From Chromohalobacter sp. 11-W (GTDB taxonomy: Bacteria > Pseudomonadota > Gammaproteobacteria > Pseudomonadales > Halomonadaceae), in assembly GCF_029889905.1 (NCBI RefSeq), contig NZ_JARANZ010000012.1, positions 1 through 64,000 of the forward strand: a stretch of DNA of 64,000 nt, read 5' to 3'. Made by a program: the position numbers and the translations under genes. Shown in pieces: positions 1 through 11,116 of the stretch. How positions within the stretch are numbered: the first letter of the stretch is position 1; each line of letters begins with the position of its first letter. A model generated the notes under the pieces. The model had not been told where the DNA came from, ran no database searches, and saw nothing but the letters and a program-made list of their open reading frames with translations.

Positions 1-126
1 GAATTTCTCAAGCACGTCAGTCACTTGCGCCACCTCTCCACCGCTGGCTACGAGGTCCGTCGCCGGCAGCGGATGCGTACTTTACGATCCACAGAGGCTG
101 AACGCAAGGGGGTGATGCGAAAATAG
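1..126 (+). CDS. C-terminal end of an unidentified protein (partial)
   Basis: An open frame enters from the left edge and stops with TAG at 124-126, giving 41 residues that are rich in Arg, Lys and His and end in VMRK. I do not recognise the family. The other two forward frames are also open for most of this stretch, so the coding call is weak. It would be convergent with pssA, separated by a 135-base gap that holds an inverted pair of DnaA-box sequences. Confidence 0.3.
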   Translation, partial: EFLKHVSHLRHLSTAGYEVRRRQRMRTLRSTEAERKGVMRK

Positions 127-169
127 TGCCCGCTCGATTGACGGCCGCTAAATGTCGCCGCCATTCGCC

Positions 170-216
170 TTATCCACACCTTGAACGGGGCAGCGCATAA
201 AAGAGGGTGTGGATAA
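170..216. promoter_or_regulatory. Inverted pair of perfect DnaA-box sequences
   Basis: TTATCCACACC (170-180) and its exact reverse complement GGTGTGGATAA (206-216) face each other across 25 bases. Each arm contains the 9-base DnaA box consensus TTATCCACA with no mismatch. They lie in the gap between an unidentified gene end and pssA. The pair could bind DnaA, as a titration or regulatory site, or act as an 11-bp RNA hairpin. No AT-rich unwinding element or dnaA/dnaN gene is nearby, so it does not look like the main origin. Confidence 0.5.
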
Positions 217-261
217 TCCAGCGCCATACCGTGGCAGGCGCTGGGTATTGAAGAAACTAAC

Positions 262-1086
262 TCAGCGCATTTTGCGCATGAGTGCGAGCAGTGGCCCCGA
301 CACCACATAGCAACCGAACAGGATCAACAGCATGAGCGAGGGCTCGAGTGAAATCACCACAAACGCGAGCACAATCGCCAGCAGCACGACGAAGGGAACG
401 GGTCCCTTGAAATCGACCTCCTTGAAGCTGTGGTAGCGGATGTTGCTGACCATCAGCACCCCTGCCGCCGCGACGACGAACGCGATGAAAAGTTTGAAGC
501 CCAAGGCATCGGCGTCGAACTTATGCAGCGTCCATACGCAGCCGGCGACGAGCGCGGCGGCGGAAGGGCTCGGCAAGCCAACGAACCACTTCTTGTCGGT
601 ACTGCCGATTTGCACATTGAAGCGAGCCAGACGCAATGCCGCCCCGGAGGCAAAAATAAAAGCAGCGATCCAACCGATCTTGCCGACGTCTTGCAGGATC
701 CAAGAGAACGCGACCAAAGCCGGTGCCACCCCGAACGAGACCATGTCGGCCAGGCTGTCGAATTCGGCACCGAAGGCGCTTTGCGTGTTAGTCATCCGTG
801 CCACGCGCCCGTCTAGCCCATCGAGCACCATGGAGACGAAAATCGCGATAGCGGCCCCGGAGAAGTTGCCGTTCATCGCCGCGATAATAGAGAAGAAACC
901 AGAAAACAGCGCCGACAGCGTGAACAGGTTGGGCAACAAATAGATGCCTCGTCGACGCACGCGCTTACCGTTCTCGATGGTTTCCTCAATGATTTCGTCT
1001 TCGTCCTGAAACGCCGCATTGTCCTCCGAGACAGTCTCGGTGTCGGCTTTCTTGGGCGATTCTGGCGTGCCCGATTCTTGCGTCAT
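262..1086 (-). CDS. pssA: CDP-diacylglycerol--serine O-phosphatidyltransferase
   Basis: Makes phosphatidylserine from CDP-diacylglycerol and serine, the committed step toward phosphatidylethanolamine, in the inner membrane. The CDP-alcohol phosphotransferase signature is complete: DG-x2-AR-x8-G-x3-D-x3-D, seen as DGRVAR, then G, D and D. About seven hydrophobic helices follow an acidic, Glu/Asp-rich N-terminal tail of roughly 40 residues. The ATG at 1086 gives 274 residues; a GGATGA-like SD lies about 4-9 bases upstream. An ATG at 1095 in the same frame is an alternative with a poorer SD. It lies downstream of ilvC on the same strand, but a strong terminator separates them, so it probably has its own promoter. 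Confidence 0.93.
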   Translation of the reverse strand: MTQESGTPESPKKADTETVSEDNAAFQDEDEIIEETIENGKRVRRRGIYLLPNLFTLSALFSGFFSIIAAMNGNFSGAAIAIFVSMVLDGLDGRVARMTNTQSAFGAEFDSLADMVSFGVAPALVAFSWILQDVGKIGWIAAFIFASGAALRLARFNVQIGSTDKKWFVGLPSPSAAALVAGCVWTLHKFDADALGFKLFIAFVVAAAGVLMVSNIRYHSFKEVDFKGPVPFVVLLAIVLAFVVISLEPSLMLLILFGCYVVSGPLLALMRKMR

Positions 1087-1191
1087 AAAAGTCATCCGTT
1101 GCCATGGGACGGCCCTTGATGGGCCATTCCGACATTCTACACACTGCAAGCCTAGTCGACAGTCGGCCTCCTTGACGACCCAAAACGTAAA

Positions 1192-1217
1192 CGGGCGCGG
1201 CCAATTGGCCGCGCCCG
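1192..1217 (-). terminator. Rho-independent terminator of ilvC
   Basis: A perfect 26-base palindrome (11-bp GC-rich stem, AATT at the centre) begins 26 bases past the ilvC stop. Read on the minus strand it is followed by a T-rich stretch (TTTACGTTTT). Confidence 0.75.
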
Positions 1218-1242
1218 CTCGCTACCGACTTGCCGACAGCGC

Positions 1243-2349
<1,107 letters not shown>

Positions 2350-2374
2350 TCACCTTACGCCAGCCCCAAGCGTT

Positions 2375-2406
2375 GCGTAAAACGCTATATTTGCAATACC
2401 GTATGC
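2375..2406. promoter_or_regulatory. Candidate IlvY operator between ilvC and ilvY
   Basis: Two small imperfect palindromes sit in the 169-base divergent gap: GCGTAAAACGC (2375-2385) and GCAATACCGTATGC (2393-2406). LysR regulators bind such T-N11-A dyads between divergent target and regulator genes. Assignment to IlvY rests on position only. Confidence 0.4.
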
Positions 2407-2428
2407 CGAAAATTGAAATGATATTGCC

Positions 2429-3310
2429 ATGGATACTCGTCCCTACCAGCAGTTCCTCAGCTTGGCCGATACGCTCCACTTTGGCCGCTCCAGCGAGTTG
2501 TGTCACGTCAGTCCTTCGACGCTGAGCCGCACGATCCGCCAACTCGAGACACAGCTCGGCGTCACCTTGTTCGAGCGCGACAACCGCAGTGTCCGCCTGA
2601 CCCATGAAGGCCGCCTCTTCCAGCGTTATGCACGCGATGCTCTGGAACAATGGGATGTATTTCGTCACTCGCTGATGGCGGAAAGCCGCGAACTGTGCGG
2701 CGAAATCAGCATCTACTGCTCGGTGACCGCTAGCTACAGCTTTCTCTACGAGCTGCTCAGCGAGTTTCGCCAGCGCCATCCTCGCATTGAATTGAAGCTG
2801 CATACCGGCGACCCGGCCAGCGCGGTTTCACGCGTTCTCAGCGGCGAAGAAGATATGTCGATCACCGCGCGCCCCGAAACCCTGCCCGCACAGCTAGCCT
2901 TCAAGCCAATCGCCACGTCGCCGCTGCTGTTCATCGCACCACGCACCATGCCGGAATGGCTGGCCGGCCTCACCGCCACGACGGACGCCGCCAGTTGGGG
3001 CAGCATTCCCATGATCCTCTCGGAGTCGGGCCTCGCCCGCGAACGAACGGATGCGTGGTTCCGCCAGTTGGGTATCAAGCCGCGCATCTATGCCCAGGTC
3101 GCGGGCAACGAAGCCATCGTCAGCATGGTCGGGCTGGGCTTCGGGGTCGGCGTGGTGCCACAGATCGTGGTCGACAACAGCCCATTGGCCGAGCGCATTC
3201 AGGCCCTCGAGGTCGAACCCGCACTAACGCCTTACGAGGTTGGGCTCTGCGTCACCGAGAAGAAGCTACGCAATCCGCTGGTCAAGGCCCTATGGTCGCA
3301 GATCCGCTAA
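2429..3310 (+). CDS. ilvY: LysR-type activator IlvY
   Basis: A 293-residue LysR regulator. The N-terminal winged helix-turn-helix covers about residues 1-60 (LHFGRSSELCHVSPSTLSRT, then LETQLGVTLFERDN) and the periplasmic-binding-like effector domain covers about 90-290. The HFGRSSE and CHVSPSTLSRTI segments are characteristic of IlvY rather than of LysR proteins in general. In E. coli IlvY binds acetolactate or acetohydroxybutyrate and activates ilvC. Divergence from ilvC here supports the same role and autoregulation. The SD is weak. Confidence 0.93.
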   Translation: MDTRPYQQFLSLADTLHFGRSSELCHVSPSTLSRTIRQLETQLGVTLFERDNRSVRLTHEGRLFQRYARDALEQWDVFRHSLMAESRELCGEISIYCSVTASYSFLYELLSEFRQRHPRIELKLHTGDPASAVSRVLSGEEDMSITARPETLPAQLAFKPIATSPLLFIAPRTMPEWLAGLTATTDAASWGSIPMILSESGLARERTDAWFRQLGIKPRIYAQVAGNEAIVSMVGLGFGVGVVPQIVVDNSPLAERIQALEVEPALTPYEVGLCVTEKKLRNPLVKALWSQIR

Positions 3311-3327
3311 CCTTGCCCCCTTAAAGC

Positions 3328-3354
3328 AAAAAAGGCCGCTCGTAAGCGGCCTTT
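3328..3354. terminator. Bidirectional terminator between ilvY and ilvH
   Basis: A 10-bp stem AAAGGCCGCT / AGCGGCCTTT with a CGTA loop separates two convergent genes. On the minus strand it runs into seven T residues, making a strong ilvH terminator. The plus-strand T tail is shorter. Confidence 0.85.
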
Positions 3355-3396
3355 AATGGAATGGTACGCGAGTGGCACGGTATGCGAGCACATGAC

Positions 3397-3888
3397 TCAG
3401 AGGCTGAGGATCTTGTCACCTCGCGAGATGCCCGATACCCCGGTACGCGCCACCTCGAGAATACCGATCGGCGCCATGGCCTGGACGAAGGCATCCAGCT
3501 TGCCGGCATCGCCGGTGATCTGCACCGTGTAGACACTCGGCGTGACGTCGACAATCTGCGCGCGGAAGATATCCACCGTGCGCTTGACCTCGTCGCGGCT
3601 CGCGCCCAGCGCCTTCACCTTGACCAGCATCAGCTCACGCTCGATGTGATTGCCCTCGGTCAGATCGACCAGCTTGACCACATCGATGAGCTTGTTGAGA
3701 TGCTTGGTGATTTGCTCGATGACGCGGTCATCGCCCTCCGTGGTCACGGTCAGGCGCGACAGGCTCGGGTCCTCGGTAGGCGCCACGTTGAGCGTTTCGA
3801 TGTTGAAGTTGCGCTGGGAGAACAACCCCACCACGCGGGACAGGGCGCCGGGTTCGTTTTCCAGCAGGATCGAGATGATGTGGCGCAT
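3397..3888 (-). CDS. ilvH: Acetolactate synthase small (regulatory) subunit
   Basis: A 163-residue regulatory subunit of acetohydroxyacid synthase III. The N-terminal ACT domain (about residues 1-75, beginning MRHIISILLENEPGALSRVVG) binds valine for feedback inhibition; the C-terminal half activates the large subunit. Length and sequence are typical of IlvH/IlvN. Its ATG overlaps the ilvI stop codon by one base (TGATG), so translation is coupled. A strong terminator follows the gene. Confidence 0.96.
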   Translation of the reverse strand: MRHIISILLENEPGALSRVVGLFSQRNFNIETLNVAPTEDPSLSRLTVTTEGDDRVIEQITKHLNKLIDVVKLVDLTEGNHIERELMLVKVKALGASRDEVKRTVDIFRAQIVDVTPSVYTVQITGDAGKLDAFVQAMAPIGILEVARTGVSGISRGDKILSL

Positions 3889-5612
3889 CAGGTCCGCTCC
3901 GTCTTCGAAAGCAGCATGTCTCGCATGGCGCCCAGGGGCACCTGCATCGGATAGACGTGTTCCCGGGGATCGACGTCGATATCGAGGAACACCAGTTCGT
4001 CATTGTCGGCGAACGTGCGCTCCAGCGCCGCATCGAGCTCGTCGTGATGTTCCACCTTGAGCGCCGTGAAACCGTAGGCCTCGATCAACTTCTGAAAGTC
4101 CGGCAGCGACTCCACGTACGAGTGCGCATGGCGCGACTTGTAATTGAGGTCCTGCCACTGGCGCACCATACCCAGCGTCCCGTTGTTGAGGTTGATGATC
4201 TTCACCCCGGTGCCGAACTGCTTACACGTCGACAATTCCTGCATCATCATCTGAAAGCTGCCCTCCCCGGTGAAGCACACCACGACGTCATCGGGGAAGT
4301 TCTGCTTGATGCCCATCGCCGCCGGGAAACCGAAGCCCATGGTGCCCAGCCCCCCGGAGGTGATCCAGCGATTGGGCTTGTCGAACTTGTAGTACTGCGC
4401 CGCGAACATCTGGTGCTGGCCGACATCAGTGGTCACGAAGGCCTCGCCGCGCGTGATGTGATACACCGCCTCGATGACTTCCTGCGGCTTGAGTCGCTCG
4501 CCCGGCTGAGAAGCCTCGTAGAGCTTGCCTTCGCGTTCGGCGCGCCAACCATCGATGGTCGTCCACCATTCTGGCAAAGCCTCGGCATTAGCCATTTCCC
4601 GGCCTTGCAGCAGGCTGATCATCTCATTGATGACGCTATCCGCAGGCCCCACGATCGGCACATCGGCGCGCACCGTCTTGGAGATCGAGCTGGGGTCGAT
4701 ATCCACATGCACGATCTTGGCCGTCGGGCAGAACTTCGAGGTGTTATTGGTCACCCGGTCGTCGAAACGCGCCCCGATGGCGATGATCAGGTCCGCATGG
4801 TGCATGGCCATGTTGGACTCATAGCTGCCGTGCATGCCCAGCCACCCCAGCGACTGCGCATCGGTCTGCGGATAGGAGCCGATACCCATCAACGTGGTGG
4901 TAATGGGGAAGCCCAAGCGCTTCACCAACGCCGTCAGGTTTTCGCTCGCGCCACTGGTAACGATACCGCCGCCGGTATAGAACACCGGCCGCCGCGCCTT
5001 GAGCATCATGTCTACGGCTTTCTTGATCTGGCCGCTATGGCCCCGCGTGACCGGGTTATAGGAGCGGATCTTGACCTTCTTCGGATAGACGTACTCATAA
5101 CGCTCGGTGGGCGCCGTCATATCCTTGGGAATATCCACGACTACCGGCCCGGGACGACCGGTCGCGGCGAGATAGTAAGCTTTCTTGAGCACCTCGGGGA
5201 TCTCCGACGGGTGCTTGATGGCGAAGCTGTGTTTCACGATAGGGCGCGTCACGCCGACGATGTCGGTTTCCTGAAAGGCATCTTCACCGATCAGATGACT
5301 GGCCACCTGGCCACACAGCACCACCATCGGGATCGAATCCATGTAGGCGGTGGCGATGCCGGTCACGGCATTGGTCGCACCGGGGCCGGAAGTGACCAAC
5401 ACCGTGCCCGGCTTGCCCGAGGCACGGGCATAGCCATCGGCGGCGTGGGTGGCAGCTTGTTCATGACGAACGAGGATGTGTTTGACCTTATCCTGGCGGA
5501 ACAGCGCATCATAGATATGCAACGCTGCGCCGCCGGGGTAGCCGTAGATACGCTCGACGCCCTCATCCTGCAGGAAGCGGGCGATCATATCGGCGCCAGA
5601 AAGCAATTCCAC
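3888..5612 (-). CDS. ilvI: Acetolactate synthase large (catalytic) subunit
   Basis: A thiamine-diphosphate and FAD enzyme that condenses pyruvate to acetolactate or acetohydroxybutyrate. The catalytic Glu segment RHEQAATHAADGYARASG is near residue 50. The ThDP motif reads GEGSFQMMMQELST then NLNN, with GEG in place of the usual GDG, a variant I also know from Pseudomonas IlvI. I chose the GTG at 5612: GGGGAG lies 8 bases upstream and the product is 574 residues, the same as E. coli IlvI. An ATG at 5645 would add 11 residues and has no SD. Forms an operon with ilvH. Confidence 0.95.
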   Translation of the reverse strand: MELLSGADMIARFLQDEGVERIYGYPGGAALHIYDALFRQDKVKHILVRHEQAATHAADGYARASGKPGTVLVTSGPGATNAVTGIATAYMDSIPMVVLCGQVASHLIGEDAFQETDIVGVTRPIVKHSFAIKHPSEIPEVLKKAYYLAATGRPGPVVVDIPKDMTAPTERYEYVYPKKVKIRSYNPVTRGHSGQIKKAVDMMLKARRPVFYTGGGIVTSGASENLTALVKRLGFPITTTLMGIGSYPQTDAQSLGWLGMHGSYESNMAMHHADLIIAIGARFDDRVTNNTSKFCPTAKIVHVDIDPSSISKTVRADVPIVGPADSVINEMISLLQGREMANAEALPEWWTTIDGWRAEREGKLYEASQPGERLKPQEVIEAVYHITRGEAFVTTDVGQHQMFAAQYYKFDKPNRWITSGGLGTMGFGFPAAMGIKQNFPDDVVVCFTGEGSFQMMMQELSTCKQFGTGVKIINLNNGTLGMVRQWQDLNYKSRHAHSYVESLPDFQKLIEAYGFTALKVEHHDELDAALERTFADNDELVFLDIDVDPREHVYPMQVPLGAMRDMLLSKTERT

Positions 5613-6151
5613 TGATAGTTCTCCCCTGGAGATAACGAGTGCCATTCACTGCCACACGACGGGCAGCGAAGTGTCGATGCGGCGGTACGCCGCTGCCGGC
5701 TGCGCCGGCACCTGATGCCATAATCCTGGCTCTGGGCCCGGGGTGGGGACCCGCACTCATAGAAACCACAAAGACCGGCTGGTCCGAGCGGTTCCTGGCA
5801 CGGCAGATCGCCGTGTCGGGGTTGGCGGGAACAGGCGTTTGGCCCATACCCTTGATCTCCTTCGACAGGCGGGTAGAGGCATTTTCAACCTACCCTTCAC
5901 GCAGCGACCGGGGATCGCCCGTCAATGGCTGCGCCCGCAATCAGGAACCACCTAGATTCCATCAGCACTCCCGAGCTGTCAACCTCCACCGCCCACACGC
6001 AGCCAGCGGCGCTTCGCAATCCCCATTGACGCACCCGTCATCCACTAAAGTTGGATGCTTGCCGACGGCATTATTAAGGCATCGCTGCGGTAATCTTGGT
6101 TAAGATTACAGGGTTAGTGAATGGATTCAGCCACACGCAAAGGAGTCGCTC
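5613..6151. other. Long divergent intergenic region, ilvI / sugar transporter
   Basis: About 540 bases. On the ilvI side it holds GC-rich repeats able to fold, near 5690-5715 and 5735-5755, and a 94-codon minus-strand frame (5847 to 5563) with a good SD (AAGGAG) that runs into the ilvI start out of frame. No run of Ile, Val or Leu codons typical of an attenuator leader peptide is visible. On the transporter side there is a TAATCTT/AAGATTA dyad at 6091-6108 and an AAGGAG SD at 6139-6144. Confidence 0.5.
6091..6108. promoter_or_regulatory. Inverted repeat upstream of sugar transporter
   Basis: A perfect dyad, TAATCTT-GGTT-AAGATTA, ends 43 bases before the transporter ATG. It has the size and position of an operator. 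No regulator gene is adjacent, so the binding protein is unknown. Confidence 0.4.
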
Positions 6152-7483
6152 ATGTCGCCCATCCTGAAATGGTCCGTATTCGTTGCCATGGCGGGCTTCC
6201 TCTTTGGCTTCGACACCGCCGTGATTTCCGGCGCGGACAGACCCGTGCAAGAACTCTGGGGCCTCAGCGATCTCCAGCACGGCCTGCTCATCATGTCGAT
6301 GGCGCTATGGGGGACGGTGCTCGGCGCGATCTTCGGCAATTGGCCCACCGATCGCCTGGGACGGCGCAAGACACTGTTCGCGATCGGCGTTCTCTATTTC
6401 GTGTCGGCCGTGGGCTCTGCACTCGCCTCCGACCCGTTCTGGTTTTCCTTCTTCCGCCTGATCGGTGGGTTCGGCGTGGGCATGTCATCGGTCGCCGCGC
6501 CGGCCTATATCTCCGAGATCGCACCCGCCGAACGACGCGGCAACCTGGTAGCGCTCTATCAATTCAATGTGGTGTTCGGCATCTTCATGGCCTACGTTTC
6601 GAACGCGATCCTCGGCAGCTTGCTCGGCGCTGATGCCTGGCGCTGGATGGTCGGCATCGAAGCCGTGCCGGCACTTGTCTATACACTGGCACTGTTCAAA
6701 GTGCCCGAGAGCCCACGCTGGCTGATTCTCAATCGCCAAGACACCCGTGGCGCTGCTGAGGTACTACGCCAGATCGATTCCAAGCGTGATATCGATACGC
6801 AGATCGAGGAGATTCAAGCCGCCGACCGCGAGGACAACAAGGTCCACTCGCGCTTTTTCTCTCGCCGCTACCGGTTGCCGATCACACTGGCCTTCTTGAT
6901 CGCCTTCTTCAATCAGTTCACCGGTATCAACTTCGTGCTCTACTACGCGCCGCGTATTCTCGAGTCGGCCCAGCTCGGCGCCAGCGCTTCCTTGCTCTCC
7001 ACCGCGGGCATCGGCTTGGTCATGGTGATCTTCACCATGATCGGCATGGCGTTGATCGATCGTTTCGGCCGCCGCAAGCTGATGTATATCGGCTCGGTGG
7101 GCTACATCATTTCGCTGTCGAGCATCTCGTACGCGTTCTTTACCGATAATCTCGGCGGCGCGCTGATTCCCCTTCAGCTATGCCTCTTCGTCGCCGCTCA
7201 CGGCATCAGCCAGGGCACGGTGATCTGGGTCTTCATTTCCGAGATATTCCCCAATCGCGAGCGCGCCCGCGGTCAGTCGCTGGGCAGCTTTACGCACTGG
7301 TTCTTCGCCGCCGCGATCACACTGGTCACTCCCTGGGTGCTGGGCGCATTCAACGGCGGGCCGGTATTCGCCTTCTTTGGCGTCATGATGGTCCTCCAGG
7401 TGCTCTTCGTCGCTTTCCTGATGCCGGAGACGAAAGGCGTGCCCCTGGAAAAGCTGCAGCGCAAGCTCTCCCCGCAGAAGTAA
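6152..7483 (+). CDS. MFS sugar transporter, sugar porter family
   Basis: A 443-residue, 12-helix inner-membrane permease of the major facilitator superfamily. Sugar porter hallmarks are visible: GFLFGFDTAVISG in helix 1, DRLGRRK in the helix 2-3 loop, the PESPRWL motif before the central loop, a second DRFGRRK, and PETKGVPLEKLQ at the C-terminus. This points to proton-coupled monosaccharide uptake of the XylE/GalP type; the substrate cannot be read from the sequence. The ATG at 6152 has a good SD (AAGGAG). The gene is monocistronic, and no sugar catabolic gene is adjacent. Confidence 0.85.
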   Translation: MSPILKWSVFVAMAGFLFGFDTAVISGADRPVQELWGLSDLQHGLLIMSMALWGTVLGAIFGNWPTDRLGRRKTLFAIGVLYFVSAVGSALASDPFWFSFFRLIGGFGVGMSSVAAPAYISEIAPAERRGNLVALYQFNVVFGIFMAYVSNAILGSLLGADAWRWMVGIEAVPALVYTLALFKVPESPRWLILNRQDTRGAAEVLRQIDSKRDIDTQIEEIQAADREDNKVHSRFFSRRYRLPITLAFLIAFFNQFTGINFVLYYAPRILESAQLGASASLLSTAGIGLVMVIFTMIGMALIDRFGRRKLMYIGSVGYIISLSSISYAFFTDNLGGALIPLQLCLFVAAHGISQGTVIWVFISEIFPNRERARGQSLGSFTHWFFAAAITLVTPWVLGAFNGGPVFAFFGVMMVLQVLFVAFLMPETKGVPLEKLQRKLSPQK

Positions 7484-7518
7484 GCGGGCCCGAAAGCGCT
7501 GACCCAGGAGGCAGTCAT

Positions 7519-7548
7519 AAAAAACCCGCGACGCAGCACGTCGCGGGT
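7519..7548 (-). terminator. clpB terminator (distal hairpin)
   Basis: A 10-bp perfect stem ACCCGCGACG / CGTCGCGGGT with a CAGCA loop; on the minus strand it is followed by TTTTTATG. It lies about 70 bases past the clpB stop. It may also stop transcripts from the convergent transporter, although the plus-strand T tail is poor. Confidence 0.7.
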
Positions 7549-7586
7549 GGGAACACGGTCAGGACGCGCCCGTGTGTCGAGAGCGT

Positions 7587-7614
7587 CGAACGGCCCGGCA
7601 CGGCGGGCCGTTCG
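7587..7614. terminator. Hairpin directly after clpB stop
   Basis: A 10-bp stem CGAACGGCCC / GGGCCGTTCG with an 8-base loop lies 2 bases beyond the clpB stop codon. It has no T tail of its own, so it is probably an RNA-stabilising or Rho-assisted hairpin in tandem with the one at 7519-7548. Confidence 0.5.
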
Positions 7615-7616
7615 CG

Positions 7617-10199
<2,583 letters not shown>

Positions 10200-10263
10200 C
10201 GAACCCCTCCTTCATCGCGACACGCCATCGGCGTGCCGCACGATTATCTTATGTTGACATCAT

Positions 10264-10292
10264 CAATGGAGGTATGCTCGAGGCGTTTCAAG
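10264..10292 (-). promoter_or_regulatory. Sigma-32 heat-shock promoter of clpB
   Basis: On the minus strand CTTGAAA (10286-10292) is followed after 14 bases by CTCCATTG (10264-10271), close to the sigma-32 consensus CTTGAAA-N11-16-CCCCATNT. Distance to the clpB ATG is about 65 bases. Confidence 0.7.
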
Positions 10293-10353
10293 GCAGGGCG
10301 TGCAAAAATCGTTCCGACGCTCGATAACGCCGGGATCAGACGCGAAGCGCCGT

Positions 10354-11109
10354 TCAGCGCAACCAGATCACACTGGCCATGCGGCCGGTGTGGCCGTCGT
10401 CGCGACGGTGGGAATAAAAACGCGGCTCGCAGGCGGTGCAGAAGTGACCGCCGCCGATATGGCCGATACCCAGCCGCTCGAGACGCAACCGTGCCAGGCG
10501 ATAGATATCCGCCATATAGTGCCCAAGGCGATAGGGGCTTGGCTCAAAGGCGCTTTCCGCCTCAGGCTGCACGGCCACGAAGGTTTCGAACACTTCAGGG
10601 CCGACTTCGAACTGCGCCTTGGAAATCGCCGGCCCCAGCCACGCCATGAGCTCGTCCGGTGGCAGCCCCAAGGCCGCCACGCTGGCCTCCAGTACGCCAC
10701 CCGCCAAGCTCCTCCAGCCGGCGTGTGCCACGCCCACGCGCGTGCCCTGGCGATCGCAGAAGAACACCGGCAGACAATCGGCGGTCAGCACGGCACAGGC
10801 GTATCCCGTGTCGAAAGCCACCGAGGCGTCCGCTTGCGGCGGCTGCTCGGCAAACGCTGCACGGTAGTCCTGCTGGACGGCGGCACCATGCACCTGGTTC
10901 AGCCATAACAAAGGGCGGGCGTCGTCGAGCTCGGCACTCAACAGGCGGCGGCAGCGGTCAACCGACGCGGGCTCGTCACCTACATGATGCGCCGTATTGA
11001 AAGACGCGAAGGCGCCCTGACTGGGGCCGCTCTCACGCGTAGTGACGAAGGCGCCGACCGTGCTCGGCGCCGGCCAATCGGGCAGAATCAAGGTGGGGCG
11101 TTCGTTCAT
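10354..11109 (-). CDS. pgeF: PgeF/YfiH family multi-copper-type purine nucleoside phosphorylase
   Basis: A 251-residue cytoplasmic protein of the YfiH/LACC1 family. Signature segments: VNQVHGA-like WLNQVHGAAV, TADCLPVFFCD and GVAHAGWRSLAGG, whose His and Cys residues (H of NQVH, C of ADC, H of VAHAGW) form the metal site. Family members cleave purine nucleosides by phosphorolysis and PgeF in E. coli is also linked to peptidoglycan fidelity; older labels are laccase or polyphenol oxidase. It starts 7 bases after rluD, and the order rluD-pgeF-clpB is the same as in E. coli. Confidence 0.9.
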   Translation of the reverse strand: MNERPTLILPDWPAPSTVGAFVTTRESGPSQGAFASFNTAHHVGDEPASVDRCRRLLSAELDDARPLLWLNQVHGAAVQQDYRAAFAEQPPQADASVAFDTGYACAVLTADCLPVFFCDRQGTRVGVAHAGWRSLAGGVLEASVAALGLPPDELMAWLGPAISKAQFEVGPEVFETFVAVQPEAESAFEPSPYRLGHYMADIYRLARLRLERLGIGHIGGGHFCTACEPRFYSHRRDDGHTGRMASVIWLR

Positions 11110-11116
11110 GTGGGAC

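Noticed and set aside
170-216. Chromosomal replication origin
   Set aside because: Only two DnaA boxes, no AT-rich unwinding region, and no dnaA, dnaN, gidA or parAB genes nearby.
3957-5615. A 552-codon open frame on the plus strand opposite ilvI
   Set aside because: It is antisense to a clear, full-length IlvI, has no SD or family pattern and reflects high GC content at third codon positions.
10354-11109. Laccase (copper polyphenol oxidase) function for pgeF
   Set aside because: The family is now known as purine nucleoside phosphorylase/peptidoglycan-editing; no blue-copper motifs of true laccases are present.
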